From: Siphlonurus alternatus
Taxonomy: Eukaryota > Arthropoda > Insecta > Ephemeroptera > Siphlonuridae
Assembly: GCA_949825025.1 (NCBI GenBank)
Contig: OX463781.1
Location: 35,109,537 to 35,173,536, forward strand
Direction of reading: 5' to 3'
Length of the DNA stretch: 64,000 nucleotides
This document shows positions 14,472 through 27,024 of this stretch, in pieces. Made by a program: the position numbers and the translations under genes. Every line of letters starts with the position of its first letter. Position 1 is the stretch's first letter. Under the pieces are notes generated by a model. That model was not told the DNA's origin. It made no database searches and worked only from the letters and a program-made list of their open reading frames with translations.

Positions 14472-14815
14472 GGGTAAGGTAATAACACACCCAATGTAAA
14501 AAAAAAATCCAAACATTAAAATTATGAAACGTATCTTAAAATGTTCTCCTCTATATCGCTTATCAGTACCTAAAATATCAGGTATACAAATTAGATATAG
14601 TTCTTTTAGTTATTAATTTTTAAAGTTGGCTATTTTAATAGAAGTTAGAACCATTTCTCCACATGCATCTTAATAGTCAACTTTAAACTAAATCGAATTT
14701 GCATACCTGAAATTTTAGCTAACTGATAGGGGTTGTAAAGAAGAGAATTAAGATATGTTTCATAATTTTCATGTGTGGAAATGTTTTTAACATTTGGCGT
14801 GTTTATACCATACCC
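14472..14815. mobile_element. TTAA-flanked inverted-repeat element, 344 bp
   Basis: The outer arms GGGTAAGGTAATAACAC and GTGTTTATACCATACCC are inverted, the inner arms (AAAATTATGAAACGTATCTT against AAGATATGTTTCATAATTTT, GGTATACAAATT against AATTTGCATACC) continue the fold, and TTAA stands directly outside both ends (14468-14471, 14816-14819). TTAA duplication is the signature of piggyBac and Kolobok transposons. Non-autonomous. Confidence 0.8.
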
Positions 14816-15140
14816 TTAATACAATTATAATATATTAACTCCACACCTATAATGAACCATAGTGGTTTTAATTTCACACCTGTGTGATTTCTTATATATA
14901 TATAGAGCTAAAGCTCAAAGAGAGAAAGATATACCAGTTTTTTACTTTTTAGGGAGATAAAAAAAATAGCTTCCACACTGTCAATAGTCAACCAACCCCA
15001 AAAATTTAAATTCTACACGCCTCCATAGACTGCGTGAAAACGACCGCAGAGCCTGCTGAGGTATACACTCCATTCTCTCCACTTCCGTATATTTCCGTAT
15101 GCATTAAATTTGTTGAATTGCCCTAGCTTTCTTATTTTAA

Positions 15141-15490
15141 AGGGATAAAGGCCTCAAATTAAAAATTTGACAGTCACAGAGAGTTGCTTTAGTTGACAAT
15201 CAACATTTGAATTATTTTTTCCATGCATGCGCGATGCATCTGCATGAGCGGGGGCAGCAAAGTAAGGATGCAGGTCCTTGATGACGTCACAATGACATCA
15301 AAAAACATGGCGGCGTATATATAGTTGTGCGTTGTGACGTCATTTTGACGTCATCAAGGACCTGCATCTTTACTTTGCAACCCCCGTTCATGCAGCTGCA
15401 TCGCGCACGTAAAAAATTATCCGAATGTTGATTGTCAACTCAAGCAACTCTCTGTGACTGTCAAATTTTTAATTTGAGGCCTGTATCCCT
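15141..15490. mobile_element. TTAA-flanked palindromic element, 350 bp
   Basis: The termini AGGGATAAAGGCCTCAAATT and AATTTGAGGCCTGTATCCCT are inverted, and almost the whole length folds on itself (GACAGTCACAGAGAGTTGC, TTGACAATCAACATT, GCAGGTCCTTGATGACGTCA with their complements). TTAA stands on both sides (15137-15140, 15491-15494). The start AGGGAnAnAGG resembles that of the 1.36 kb element at 50947-52305, so the two may share a transposase. Confidence 0.85.
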
Positions 15491-15494
15491 TTAA

Positions 15495-16209
15495 GGAATT
15501 GCACTTTAATTTCAATCGTTACGTCTGATGAGTTAGTCCTAGAGATAAGAGATGCAACTTGGCGTGCCGACCCATCAACTTGATTAAATTTACCATCGTG
15601 ACGTATCTTTTGCATTAATATAATAGCTAGCTGTTAAATTAAAAAAAAAAAAAATCACATGATTGTTTGCAATTTGTATATTATGTTATTATGTATCAAG
15701 AAGGCGCGCAGAGAAGATGGAACAATAGAAAATATAATGTAAGCTTGAACAGCGTCAATTGTTTTCGTATAGAATGACAGGTCAACATTTTAATTTTCAA
15801 GGTTATAAATTCCTAATAGGTATCAAGGTATCTATTGTATATTGTATTCTTAGAAATAAATTATTATGATATTATTTAGAGGAAAATAGCTATTTAAAAC
15901 AAACGTGAGTTATCTTGAAAGTTTAGTCACAGCTCAGTCATGACGCTTATTACGGAGAAGAGTAGTTAAAAAAACAGCTGTTATATACAAAAATTATCAA
16001 TTTGTTGACAAACTTTTATCGATTATTAAAATTGTCGTCGAAGAAGCATTAGTTCAACAAATAATGAAAGATTGCCAACGGAAGTAGCCGGAAGTGGAAA
16101 GATTTTAGCTAAAATATAAACATGAAAACTCGGTTACATATAAGTTTACATACTCCCTAATATAAATCTCTACGAAGTTTCAGGCTCAAAACTGAACTAT
16201 ATAGTAACT
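15495..16209. other. AT-rich non-coding stretch
   Basis: No gene, inverted repeat or splice pair seen. Confidence 0.55.
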
Positions 16210-16215
16210 ATGTAA

Positions 16216-16815
16216 CGGCCCCAGAGAATCCGTCCGAAAAGGAATTTGTCCGAAAGAGAGGCGGTGACAACGAGGAGTGGGCCGGGGGTTCTTAAAACCA
16301 TGTCGGAAATAAGTGGCAACGCTGGAAACGATTCGGACGTATTCCGCTTTCGGACAATTTCCTCTAATTATGAAAAATTATAATATAATATTGCTAAAAT
16401 TAAACAATGTAACAATATTGATCTTAAAAATGCATTTAATTACTAAAAGTGCATTTATTACCAAATTGCAGAGACCAACTATATTAAAAAAATGAGTGAG
16501 GAAACAGTCCGAAAGTGGAAACTGTCCGAAAGAGGAAACCGTACGAAAGCACCAGTTTATCAATAAAGAGGATAATTTGTCCGAAAATTTTACTTAATAT
16601 TATAGAAGAGAGAAAACTGTCTGAAAGAGGAAACCGACCGAAAGCACCAGTTTATCAATAAAGAGGAGAATTTGTCCGAAAATATTATTTAATATTATAG
16701 CAGAGAGGAAACTGTCCGAAAGAGGAAACCGTACGAAAGCACTTATCAATAAAGAGGAGAATTTGTCCGAAAATTTTATATAATATTATAGCAGAGAGGT
16801 GCTTTCGTACGGTTT
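16216..16815. mobile_element. Element with 17-nt GTCCGAAAGAGGAAACT repeats and three 90-96 bp direct repeats
   Basis: GTCCGAAAG-type words spaced 17 nt apart (GTCCGAAAGTGGAAACT, GTCCGAAAGAGGAAACC, GTACGAAAG) occur in each of three longer direct repeats starting near 16518, 16612 and 16708; each also contains CAATAAAGAGGA, TTTGTCCGAAAAT and AATATTATAG. The reverse orientation (CTTTCGGAC, TTCGGACGTATTCCG) occurs at 16330-16365 and GTGCTTTCGTACGG at 16798-16811, so the structure is partly inverted. The CGGAC/GTCCG core and the 15-17 nt period are shared with the arrays at 37884-40630 and 41157-42275. No coding region; boundaries approximate. Confidence 0.55.
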
Positions 16816-16819
16816 TATA

Positions 16820-19540
16820 TACATGCATGACTATTACAAAACAACATAAAGATTTCATCTATAATTTTGAGGGTAAAAAAAAAATGACTTCTCAAAATGA
16901 GAACAACTTTTAATGCACCAGTTAATTCATTGCGTTAAAACAAAAAATTAAATGGAGATTGAAAATGTGATTTTCCTTATGTGGGGACCAGTTGTGATAC
17001 AAGGATAAAAAAATATAAATAATATGGCGTAATACGGCTAGCAGTTTATTTATATTTTAGTTCTGGTATAAGAAAGCAATAAGAAACATAAAACGTGCTG
17101 TAACATTCACTGATTATATACAGTTTGACGTTATTGACACCTTGATTATCTCTTTAAGTGTATGACGTCTTACTTCATATATTTTGAATATGATAAGACT
17201 CACTGATAGCCTTGATGAGGTAGAAATATACCCAATCATTCATTGGAGCGCACACATAGGTGTACAGTAGAATTACTTTGGAAGTTTCAGGCGGAAGTGA
17301 ACTGATTCAGACTTTTTTTACTTTTGCTTTTTAGTTTAGACCTTTTACAGAAAATGTTGCATAATATGACTTACCTGTGTAATATTTCAGTATATTACAT
17401 TGAAATTTTTATGTAATAAAACTGCTACTTCCGGAGAGGAAAAATAAAATCACGTTAACTGTATAATAGGTCAGTTTTTATATAAAATTTCTTTAAGTGT
17501 TTATTTATACTTCATAGATAAGCTTGTAATATCATGTGAAAGAAAGAGAAGGTATATAAACGTAACTCAATTATGACGTAGTATTGCTATGTGCTTGACT
17601 TGTAAACAAAACTGGGTGGAGACGATAGAGACTCGAGTAGGCTTCACCAGTGGAAATTATTCACTATTATACTGTATATAGTGTAAGTAATGTCTACTCC
17701 CTCATATATATTATCCCCGCCCGCTGCCTGCTCACGTATAGTAGATGAGGAAAAAAAATCTACTCGCTCTACTCGGCACATGCTTACACACCCTTCCGGT
17801 CTATGTTATATAGAATTGTTGTGGTTTCTACTCGCTAAATTATTCAAATCCTTTACAACTATCATAATTGTTATCGTGAATTATTTTTATTAATATATTA
17901 TAATATGATGTAATAAAGTCATGACTTTTTTTTTATAAGTAATCTTAACACTCTGTTATCATTACAAAGGTCGATCGATGTCAACTTTGGGTGATATCAG
18001 CTTACTTAAATGCTTCTCAATAAAATGTTTTATATTTTATGCAAATATATTCTATGGATTCTATTACCGGTATAAAATTTTATGTTATTTGTGACATTTG
18101 TGTTTAGTCTCGCATATACACACACATATAACATGTATATACGCATATACATGTTTAGTACAGCATATAATTATAAATATATGTATATGATTATAACTCA
18201 TTCGTGAATCGCCCCCATGCAATCTATACTATAAATTATTTAAAATTTTAATGACATTTTAGAACCTCCATGTAAAATCATTAATTAAACAGTACGCCAT
18301 TCAGTTGAAATTTGTACAATAATTATTAACCTTATTTCAAGTTGCATGTGCTCTCATGCAGTGACCATTTAGTTAATTATATTTGTTAATGAATAACAGA
18401 AAGTTAAACAGAGAAACTTTGTATAATATATATTATAATGTATACTTACAATACATATTATATATATTATATACCGGTATTTGCAGAATATTAACTTCTG
18501 CGATATTAATTAATATTGGAAGGAGACAGCAAATAAACAATTAAAATTATATGATTTGTAAATACAGAGAAATGTTTCTGCAAATATCCTAAGATCTTCT
18601 CTATTTGTTTTTTCTTGGTTATATAACTGATATGACGTCGGTTAATTTACTATTTTTTGACAGTTCTAATTTTTTAACTGATGCTCTTGTAATTAATGAA
18701 TTTGTACAAATTGATTCAAACACTTTAGAGAATTAATTTGTAAGTGGGCATTATCATTATTATTTCAGATTTGACTTTACATACTGTCAAGAGGATATTT
18801 TAATCCATTTTATTTGCAATCCTCTATGTCCACAGCAAGATAACACACTCAACCTTCTTCCCCTCTGAAATATATTATTAAATGTAGTTACATAATGTGT
18901 TTGATAAATTTTCTATTAATTACAAGCCAGTAGACAGTGGCACATGTTACTGCCCACGTCCAGGCACGAACCCACGCCCCGCCAATCAGCTGGAGGGGCT
19001 CATGGCACTCAGCGTATGATTAGCGAAATGAGCGACGTTTTATAATGCAGACATAGATCTGTGTGACTTTTCGCACGATTGCCCATATAATGAGCATAAA
19101 GTTACGTACACAATTGTCGGAAAATTTTCGGAGAGGAAATATCCAAGTTTTTGATTGGCTCTGACTAAGATTAATTTTTTAGTAAATCGGAAATGGAAAA
19201 ATAAACTACTTTTTTGATTGGTCGAGATTTCCGTTCCGGCCAATCGTGTATTCGACTAAAAATGTCTGATCCGGTCATTGGACATTAATTTTTTCCTGAA
19301 TGGAGTGTATAATACTGTACATAATATAGCTTAATATAGTCTTAATACCAGGGCATTTTATGACTGCAATCTTCTATTAAAGCAAAACTGTGGACGGCTA
19401 TAAACTAAAGGAAAATTATTTCAAATTAGTTTGCTTATTTTACATTATTTACGGTCGCATACTTTTACTATTGTATTACATCTAAAATAATTAAAACTAA
19501 TTCATTAAGTATTTAAAATGGAGAACAATAAATTAACACT
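16820..19540. other. AT-rich non-coding stretch
   Basis: No gene seen. A short remnant of the 1364-1517 MITE family is at 18200-18219; otherwise only AT-rich sequence and short open frames. Confidence 0.55.
18200..18219. mobile_element. Solo terminus of the GGGTGCGATTCACGAAG MITE family
   Basis: TTCGTGAATCGCCCCCAT matches the right end of the MITE at 1364-1517 with one or two differences; the rest of the element is missing. Confidence 0.5.
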
Positions 19541-19546
19541 AACTTA

Positions 19547-19760
19547 GGCCAGTCGCAGACAGAATCGCATGATTTCGCAGCGTATGATAAAAAAATAAGA
19601 ACCTAAATGCGATCAGCTGTGCGCGCGCACACAGCTTCGTATATATCGTATGCTGTCGTATGATAAGAAATTTTAGAACCGGTTCTAAATGAAAAACGTA
19701 CGATCGTAAGCTTACGATCGTAGAAATAGCGAAATCATGCGATTCTGTCTGCGACCGGCC
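19547..19760. mobile_element. MITE, 214 bp, TTA-flanked (PIF/Harbinger-like), copy 1
   Basis: The termini GGCCAGTCGCAGACAGAATC and GATTCTGTCTGCGACCGGCC are inverted, with TTA directly outside both ends (19544-19546, 19761-19763), as expected for PIF/Harbinger insertion. Inner words GCATGATTTCGC, GAACCGGTTCTAAAT and CTGTGCGCGCGCACACAGC are shared with the copies at 21093-21309 and 63442-63651. Non-coding. Confidence 0.85.
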
Positions 19761-20505
19761 TTATACTTCCAGCAATTCTGCTGGAAAAAAAAAGTGTATT
19801 GAAATCAACAATGAATTTTACATGACAGTTGCTGTTATCTTGCCCCCATAAAAAACATGAATGGATGTTTACATATAATATTTATATATTTCATGTTAAC
19901 TTGTTCTGACTGCAGTAAAGTAAATTCAAACTCGTGCTTTTTATCACGAGGACAACATTCTTTCATGATATAAGACAGGAAGCGCATACAACCCTTATGT
20001 ATCAGTAATTAATTATATATATATTTTTTTTCACATGTCGCAAAAATAATTGCAGTAGCTTCGTGAAGTTTTATGTTATCAACAAATAAAGTTTTATGAA
20101 TGAGATTGCCAGACGTATTAATATACGCAAAGCAAAAGCATGCAGACTTCTGTGATATAAAGTTGAAATTGAAATATTCCGTTGCACACAGAAGTCGTTC
20201 GTGTAAGTTTATAATATTTAAAAAAAATCTACAGTTCTCGCTTCCCTTGTGATGGCATGATGATGGTCCATTACATTATTTTGATACCTATCCATACGTC
20301 ATCATAAGTGTGTACTGGACGTCTTAGCCATATACAATATATTTGTATGTTGTATGTATATGTTACAACAATATAATACAATAGTGTATGTTTGACCAGC
20401 CATTTCGTGGGTGATCATGTCTCTTGTAAAAGATCCATTGTTAACCAAGTACTGTGAGTATCGAAATAAAAGCAAAAAGTGACGTTGTTGTGTTTGTGTT
20501 TGCAG

Positions 20506-20600
20506 ACAGTGTCGCGGGTGGACGGCAGACGACGGTAGATCGAACGTCGATTGCTGCGTGAATCTCTTCCCTTCCCCCGGGACGTGCGTCATTTAATCAG
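20506..20600 (+). other. Candidate non-coding (5'UTR) exon, 95 nt
   Basis: A T/G-rich run ending in TTTGCAG precedes, and a consensus donor GTAAGTCT directly follows, a 95-nt CG-containing segment that contrasts with its AT-rich flanks. All three forward frames contain stops (TAG, TAA, TGA), so it cannot be an internal coding exon. A 5'UTR exon is the natural reading, possibly of scalloped 40 kb downstream; a lncRNA exon is the alternative. Joined to the exon at 60410 the scalloped frame would meet TAA four bases before the junction. Confidence 0.4.
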
Positions 20601-20827
20601 GTAAGTCTCAAACTTGAATGATGATAGAGAATTTACGTTAGACATCAAGTTTACACCTTTTTTTATAGACTAATGTTGTTAGGTAACATATAATATATAA
20701 AAAGTGACCGGATATAGAAGATACATTAGCATGCATTATATGACTACTGGTTTTATCTCATCACGATTTTGGCCCCACCTCAATCTCTGTTGTTGCCAAA
20801 TGTTACTCATGCTATAAAGCCGGTTTG

Positions 20828-20854
20828 ACTTTTTTTTTTTTTTTTTTTTTTTTT
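20828..20854. repeat. Poly-T tract
   Basis: About 27 consecutive T. Confidence 0.95.
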
Positions 20855-21092
20855 AATGAATATGTATATTATGAATTGAACCTGTATAGCTGAGTTATAG
20901 AGGATGAAAGCTCCATTAAATGATAAAAGCTCAATGGTATATAATCCAATATTCGTTTCGAGTTGTATTGCCGATACTATCGCTTGTTTCTAGACTGGGT
21001 GGAGACTCCATGAAACTGAGAATCATGGGCACTCCTTAAAAACAATCAGCTGAATTTTATTTTTTTCTTTCTATTACACCGCGAATATATAA

Positions 21093-21309
21093 GGTTGGTC
21101 GCACACAGCCTCGTATTTATGCGATCGTACGTTTCTAATTTAGAACCGTTTATAAATTTCTTGTCATATATACACGCGTATTTTATATACGAAAGCATAA
21201 TATACGATATACGAAGCTGTGTGCGCGGTTACTACACCTGATCTCATATAGGTTCTTACTTCTTTAAATAATCGGTGCGAAATCATGCTATCTGTAGTGT
21301 GAGAAGGCC
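21093..21309. mobile_element. MITE of the PIF/Harbinger-like family, copy 2
   Basis: Diverged copy of 19547-19760, inserted in the opposite sense: GGTTGGTCGCACACAGCC at the left, TTAGAACCGTTTATAAAT, GAAGCTGTGTGCGCGG and TGCGAAATCATGC inside, and GTGTGAGAAGGCC at the right. An (AT)n tract starts just beyond its right end. Confidence 0.75.
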
Positions 21310-21318
21310 TATAAACAT

Positions 21319-21324
21319 TATATA

Positions 21325-21420
<96 letters not shown>
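21319..21420. repeat. (AT)n microsatellite
   Basis: AT dinucleotide tract with one TATTAT interruption near its left end. Confidence 0.97.
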
Positions 21421-21422
<2 letters not shown>

Positions 21423-21562
21423 TTGCCATTCAACATCATAATAATATACGTGCAGAATTTAATCAATGAGGCATGCATTATCTATAATGGTTCTTTTAAT
21501 TATAGTTTATATTATTGCGCTTCCATCCAGGAGACTTGAACGATGAAATGAAGGCAGATACT

Positions 21563-21912
21563 TAATGGACAACCTACATGAAAAATTTTTATTGCAGAAA
21601 TGAATAGAGGGCACCAAATTATGCTACTCCAATTTTTTTTTCCGATTTTTTTTAGACCCGCATCTATTTTTAAATAATAATTACTAAAAGTTCTGTAAGT
21701 TAAGTTGGCACCCCTGAATCCTTAATAAAAACTATAAAAAGGATAGGACCGAGACGCCTATTGACGCCTCCAGGGGGCGTGACCGCACTTTCAATAATTA
21801 TTTAAAAATAGTTCTGGGTTTCAAAAAATTCTTAAGAGAAATCAGAGTAGCATAATTTGGTACGCTCTATTCATTTCTGCGCAGTAAAAAAATTCCATGT
21901 AGGTTGTCCATT
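21563..21912. mobile_element. Inverted-repeat element, 350 bp, TAATGGACAACC termini
   Basis: The left arm (TAATGGACAACCTACATG, TTGCAGAAATGAATAGAGGG, AAATTATGCTACTC) and the right arm (the complementary words, ending in GGTTGTCCATTA) pair over about 110 bp. The centre is GC-richer (GACGCCTCCAGGGGGCGTGAC). A second copy with the same inner arms is at 26055-26387. Non-coding. Confidence 0.85.
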
Positions 21913-24900
21913 ATGCTCAATATATAGAAGAAATTGATCGTCTTTTTGTAATTTAATTAATTTCTGTTTTAGTTTTTTATATAAACGCTCCTATCATAAA
22001 TTATTTAATAATTCTATCATTGATTACTCACAGAAACTGATTTATAAATAATAAATTTAAAGTTTCATTGAGGGGCATGCACGCAGGAGTATATAATCGC
22101 CTTCGTAAATTGTGCGGGCCGTCTGTAACCAAAAGTTGTTGAAGCTCGTGGCGTTGAAAGGGTTTGAATATTAATGAACTTTCCTGGAACAATGTTTTGT
22201 CTGGGATATCATTTCTGGTGAGAAGTGAGCTCTCTAGCCAGCAAGAAGTCAAATAAAAGCTTTTACTGATGCAAAAACTTTTTTGTAACTAGATCGTTTC
22301 GTGTAGCTTTATAAAATAAATATCCTTTTGTTTTAATTTTTGTATATATTATATTAATTATTCAAGCTTTATATTTTATATATATGTTCATAAAATGTTA
22401 CACATAAAGTTTAATTTGACTACATTGATGTTTTATTAAAAAGTCTGAAGTTTAAATATTTACAGTGCAAAATAATAATCTCATGCTTTTATGAATTTTT
22501 ATAATATAATATGCAAGGCGATTGAATGAATTTTCTCCACTAGCGTCGTCGGATATACAGTACTGTATTATACATAGCATACTGTGTGCTGTACTGAAAA
22601 TAAATAATATATTACAACTTGCAATATAATATGGCTGTCGAAACTTCGGACAATGCTTGGATAGTATTATAAATTCATTAATTCATACTCTGAGCCCTTG
22701 GGTTATACTACATTATACTGTATTACTTAAATAATTTTGTGGTTCGCGTTTAATTACAATTTTACAACACCACTTTGAAATCTTTATCTCAGACTTTGCA
22801 ATAATCGAGTCTGCAAGGCGCTATAGTGGCCAGCAAACATCGGTCACGGCATCAGTGCATGCAGCTTTGAACATACCCCGGGCTTGATGCAGCTCCAGGC
22901 ACAACCGACACCATTAAACGCAGCGGCCTGTGCGGTTTTGCAATTACCGACATGAAACAGTCTCTCTCTCTCTCATCTCTGTGTGCATCTCTATAGTAGG
23001 TTCTCTCCCGCTCACTGCATCTAATCTGTGTTTGTTGCTCGTATTAAATGGAATTTAATTTTGCATTGTAGTTTTGTTTGTTATTCATTCCATTTTTAAT
23101 TTGAACAAAAAAAAATGTTTACTATTTTATGACGTAATTGTAATTAATGAGTTACACAATTCAACACATTGTCTTTTTTTATTGCTTCTCTCTAACATAA
23201 GAATTAACAAATTTTAATGTTTAATTATGTAATTGAGAAAAAAATCTGAATTTACAACAAATGCCATTTACTCTGTAGCGATGCTTAAAATAATTATATT
23301 TCCTAATCATATTTTATATAATTTTATTAATTGACTAAATTTCAAGAGCGTGAGAGATCGAGCTGAATATTGCTCCGAGGTTTGTTTGATCTTGTTTGAT
23401 GATTGTGGCTAATGGAAGGGGTAATTGGTGCTGTGAGGCGAGGCACCCACCTCCCATGAGAACAACCCCTAAATATATATCTTGAGCAGAGCAAGCGAGA
23501 GAGACTTTGTTTTCATCATCCTTCGTACTCATTTTTCTTTGAAGACTTCACCTCAAAGGATAAAAGTCGTGAACGTTGAAAATGTTTTCCGTCAGTTTTC
23601 CTTTCTGTGTAGCAAAGTTGCTGGCTGATGTGGCGCTCGATACCATCATGCAGCAGCAGCCGTTCTATAGTGAATTTTCATTGACGTGCTCAAGAAGCGT
23701 CGTATGCGATGAAAAGAAGAAGAAAATCTTTGAGAAAAACGTTTCTCTCTCACTTCACTCATTTTATTTTTATCTTATATGATTTTACCTATTTTTTAGT
23801 ATACAAAACATTTTGTATTTATATGTATATATACCGGTATATTATATTATTTTTAATAAAAAATAACCTGTATAAAAAACGAATTGAATTTAATATAAAA
23901 ATATCATAATATACATAATATGGTTTAATAAAATAGAAATGGCAATACAATAATAATAATAATAAACTATAATATATTTTACGTGGAACATATTATGAAT
24001 TTTAATATATATACCGCACATCTGGTTATATTGAGAAGAAACACCTGTTGTTATGAATATGTTTTCTCTCCTGATGGAAGTTTGAATTCGCTTGCGTGTG
24101 GTGTCGGTAGACACAGCCACAGGGATGGCCCGCAGGCTCGCACGCATGCCCTTTCGGGACACCCCCTGGCTGGGCTCGCGGGGATGAGTGCCCAGCAGTT
24201 GTTCTCACGGTAAATCGCAACACACCCTCGGCCGCGCCCTCTTCGACCTTGCACGCAATCCTCGCCAATATGACCGGCAGCCAAGTCAATGCTCTTCTCC
24301 CGGTCTCTGATGCATCATGCATGGGATCATTAGCTTGTGATATCATTACAATGACCGTCACATTTAATTTTATTTTTGTTGCATGCTTTTTCAATTCGTA
24401 TGACAGGGAACATTATAGCCAGTATAGCCGAAGGACTCGTGGATATTCATTATTAAAATCAAATATATATGCATTCAATAAACAGGCATGCAGGTATATT
24501 TTTACGCACATATCTATATTTATGGAAAAATGCACTCATTATTTATAGAAAGAAAAGTGGGAGAGATCAGAGAAGGGAAGGGAAAAAGAAATGCAAAATA
24601 TAATTATATATGATGAAAAATTAGTTGTTTAGTACTTTTTAAACTTTTTTTTTATTTACACATGCATTCGAATCTAAATAATCTAAATTTTATTATTATT
24701 ATTAACGAAATTTTTGTAATATAATGTTATTCAATTGATATCAACACATATAACATTGATATAATCCGTGTAATTATTCAATGTTATGACAAATATCAAT
24801 ATTTGTCTTTATATATAATGCATGCATGTTCATAAAATATAGAGAGAAAATGTAATCTCCTTGTTTGCAAACCATAATGTATAGCTTTTCCTCCGTGTGA

Positions 24901-26054
24901 TCTGTCGATTGTGCTGAGGAAATTGAAACATACAGAAGAGAGGTAGGTGGGTGAATGAACGAGACGTCGGTCGATGAAAACGTCAGGGGTCATTCCGTAA
25001 ATACCTGCCACGCCCACCTTCATGCTCCATTAAAGACCCCCTCAAAGCGTGATGTCCGGTGGTTACCCAGCAAATGGATTATGTCGAGCTACCCCCTTTG
25101 ATCACCACTTCCCTGCTTCATGCATGTGTACCATATAATATTATATTGGTTTTCCCTCCTCTCTGTTTTTGGTTAGACCATTGATTCCACATGAACAAGC
25201 TAGTTTTAATCATAAATTTTTTACTTGATCAATAATTTTATTTACGGAAATAACAATTAATAGTATAATTTATAATATATTTTTACTTTTTTTTTTCCTT
25301 TGGTGTATTTTACTTTTTATTTTTGTTTAGTGAGCTGTAAATAATGAATGCTGAACGCTTATATATTATACATTCATTGCATTACATTATTACAATAATA
25401 ATTATTATTTAAAAAAATATAATTCTTGTTTATCTTTTATAATCCAATTTAATTATATTTTGATATTACGCATGAAATACAATTATAATTATTATATATA
25501 GTAAAAAAAAAAAAAATGAAAATTTATTTTAAATTGAAAATGTGTACCATATATATTTATTTATTATAATATATATGTAATAACTCTTTCATTTTTATAA
25601 TTAAATTTATAGATTATAAAGATTAGACGTTTATAAATACACACACTGTATATGGTAATTAGTCAGGCGGATGTTTTTCCTATATGATGAAAAATAATTA
25701 TGATAGTTTGATGAATGATTTGCACCACTAGTGTGGTGTACTGAAAATAGCCTCCGCAGCTGCACACGTCTCTCTGCAGCAGTGAGCACCAGACGAGGGC
25801 GTGCAGAGGAGGAGGAGGAGGCGTGGGCACCATGGAGGTGTCGACGTCGTAATTATAACCTCAATAACCAACAAGATCATACTCTGGCATTGTCATTAGA
25901 AACGCGCCGTTTTTTATTGTGTTTTAATTTCATTACTGGATAATTAAAATTATTAATATTTTAATATTATTATGGTATACGGTGATTTAATAATATATCA
26001 TTTCAATAACAAATTAGCTACAAATTATTAATTTTTTCTTCTTTTATTGTAATA
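21913..26054. other. Non-coding stretch
   Basis: AT-rich DNA with a GC-rich island at about 24060-24330 that is open on both strands (up to 122 codons on the - strand) but has no domain I recognise. Another mixed patch at 25740-25850 has GAGGAG runs. No supported gene. Confidence 0.5.
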
Positions 26055-26387
26055 GAGTATTGTCCTCAATTTTTTTTTATTGCAGAAATGGATAGAGGGT
26101 GCAAAGTATGCTACCCTGATTTTATTTCAGATTTTTTAGAGCCCGGGAACTATTTTTAAAAAATTATTGAAAGTCCTTTTCATGACGTCACGAGACGCCG
26201 CTCCTTAAAAAAAAAAAAAAAGGACTTGCCGCCGCGTGACGTCACAAAAAGGACTTTCAATAATTTTTTTAAAAATAGTCCCAGGTCTAAAAAAAATCTG
26301 AAAAAAATCTGAAAAAAATCAGGGTAGCATAACTTTGCACCCTTTATCCATTTCTGCAATGAAAAAAATTGAGGACAATACTCCATT
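26055..26387. mobile_element. Inverted-repeat element, 333 bp, second copy of the 21563 family
   Basis: The arms share TTGCAGAAATGGATAGAGGGTGCAAA-type sequence and the TATGCTACCCTGATTTT block with 21563-21912. The outer 12-15 bp are GAGTATTGTCCTC and GAGGACAATACTC. The centre is a GACGTCACG / CGTGACGTC fold with a poly-A run. Confidence 0.85.
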
Positions 26388-26772
26388 AGGTTTGAAATTT
26401 ATTACTTAATGTTATAATAAGAAAATCATATATTTTAAAATAAAATGATAGTTCAGCTTTCTTTATTAACAATTTTATTTGTTTTAACTATATGATGGTT
26501 TTGATTGTTACAAGGAAAATTGTTAGACAATTTTTTTTTTTTATTTTGTAGTGAAGTTGTATTGATTTCTTGGACACCGAGATCGTTTCTTGTGTCTACT
26601 GTGTCAGAGCGTTGCACAGTAGCACATCGCCGGCTTGTTGTCCTCCCGGTGATACGACGACGACGAGCTAAAAAGGGGAGAGCGGACGGCGGCGGGGGAA
26701 GCAATAAAGTGACCACTGTCGGGCTGAGCCTCTCTGTGTCGTCGCTCTATTGATTGTCAGGCTTCTCTGTAC

Positions 26773-27024
26773 CTGCCTGGATGTCTCATCTCCGGGGAAA
26801 TCTGCCTGCTGCTGCAGTCTCAAGGTGAATTTACGCGAGCGTCCCTTGATATCATACAAAACCTCATAAAATATATTGTTCGCAGCGACAAAATCGCGAC
26901 GTAAATGAACATGGCCGTCACAGAAATTTAAAGCAAATGCGTAATGAATTGTCTCATCCGAAAAAGAACCAAAACCAAGTCGCTCATGTAAATCCACCTT
27001 AAATGCTCTGAACGTTGAATGCAA
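26773..27024 (-). CDS. Candidate internal coding exon of an unknown protein
   Basis: The - strand is open for about 84 codons with a balanced residue composition (KVDLHERLGFGSFSDETIHY, then CDGHVHLRRDF, NNIFYEVLYDIKG, RKFTLRLQQQADF), unlike the Ile/Tyr/Lys-driven frames elsewhere. The frame has no ATG at its start: it opens after a TGA at about 27027 with TTG, so an exon would begin at an acceptor such as TTCAG (near 27012) or TTTAAG (near 27002). A CAG|GTACAG donor at 26773/26772 ends it in phase 0. Neither a partner exon nor a family is recognised. Confidence 0.3.

Noticed and set aside
24026..24394. 122-codon frame on the - strand of a GC-rich island
   Set aside because: The opposite strand is open too, as expected for stop-poor GC-rich DNA; no family resemblance.
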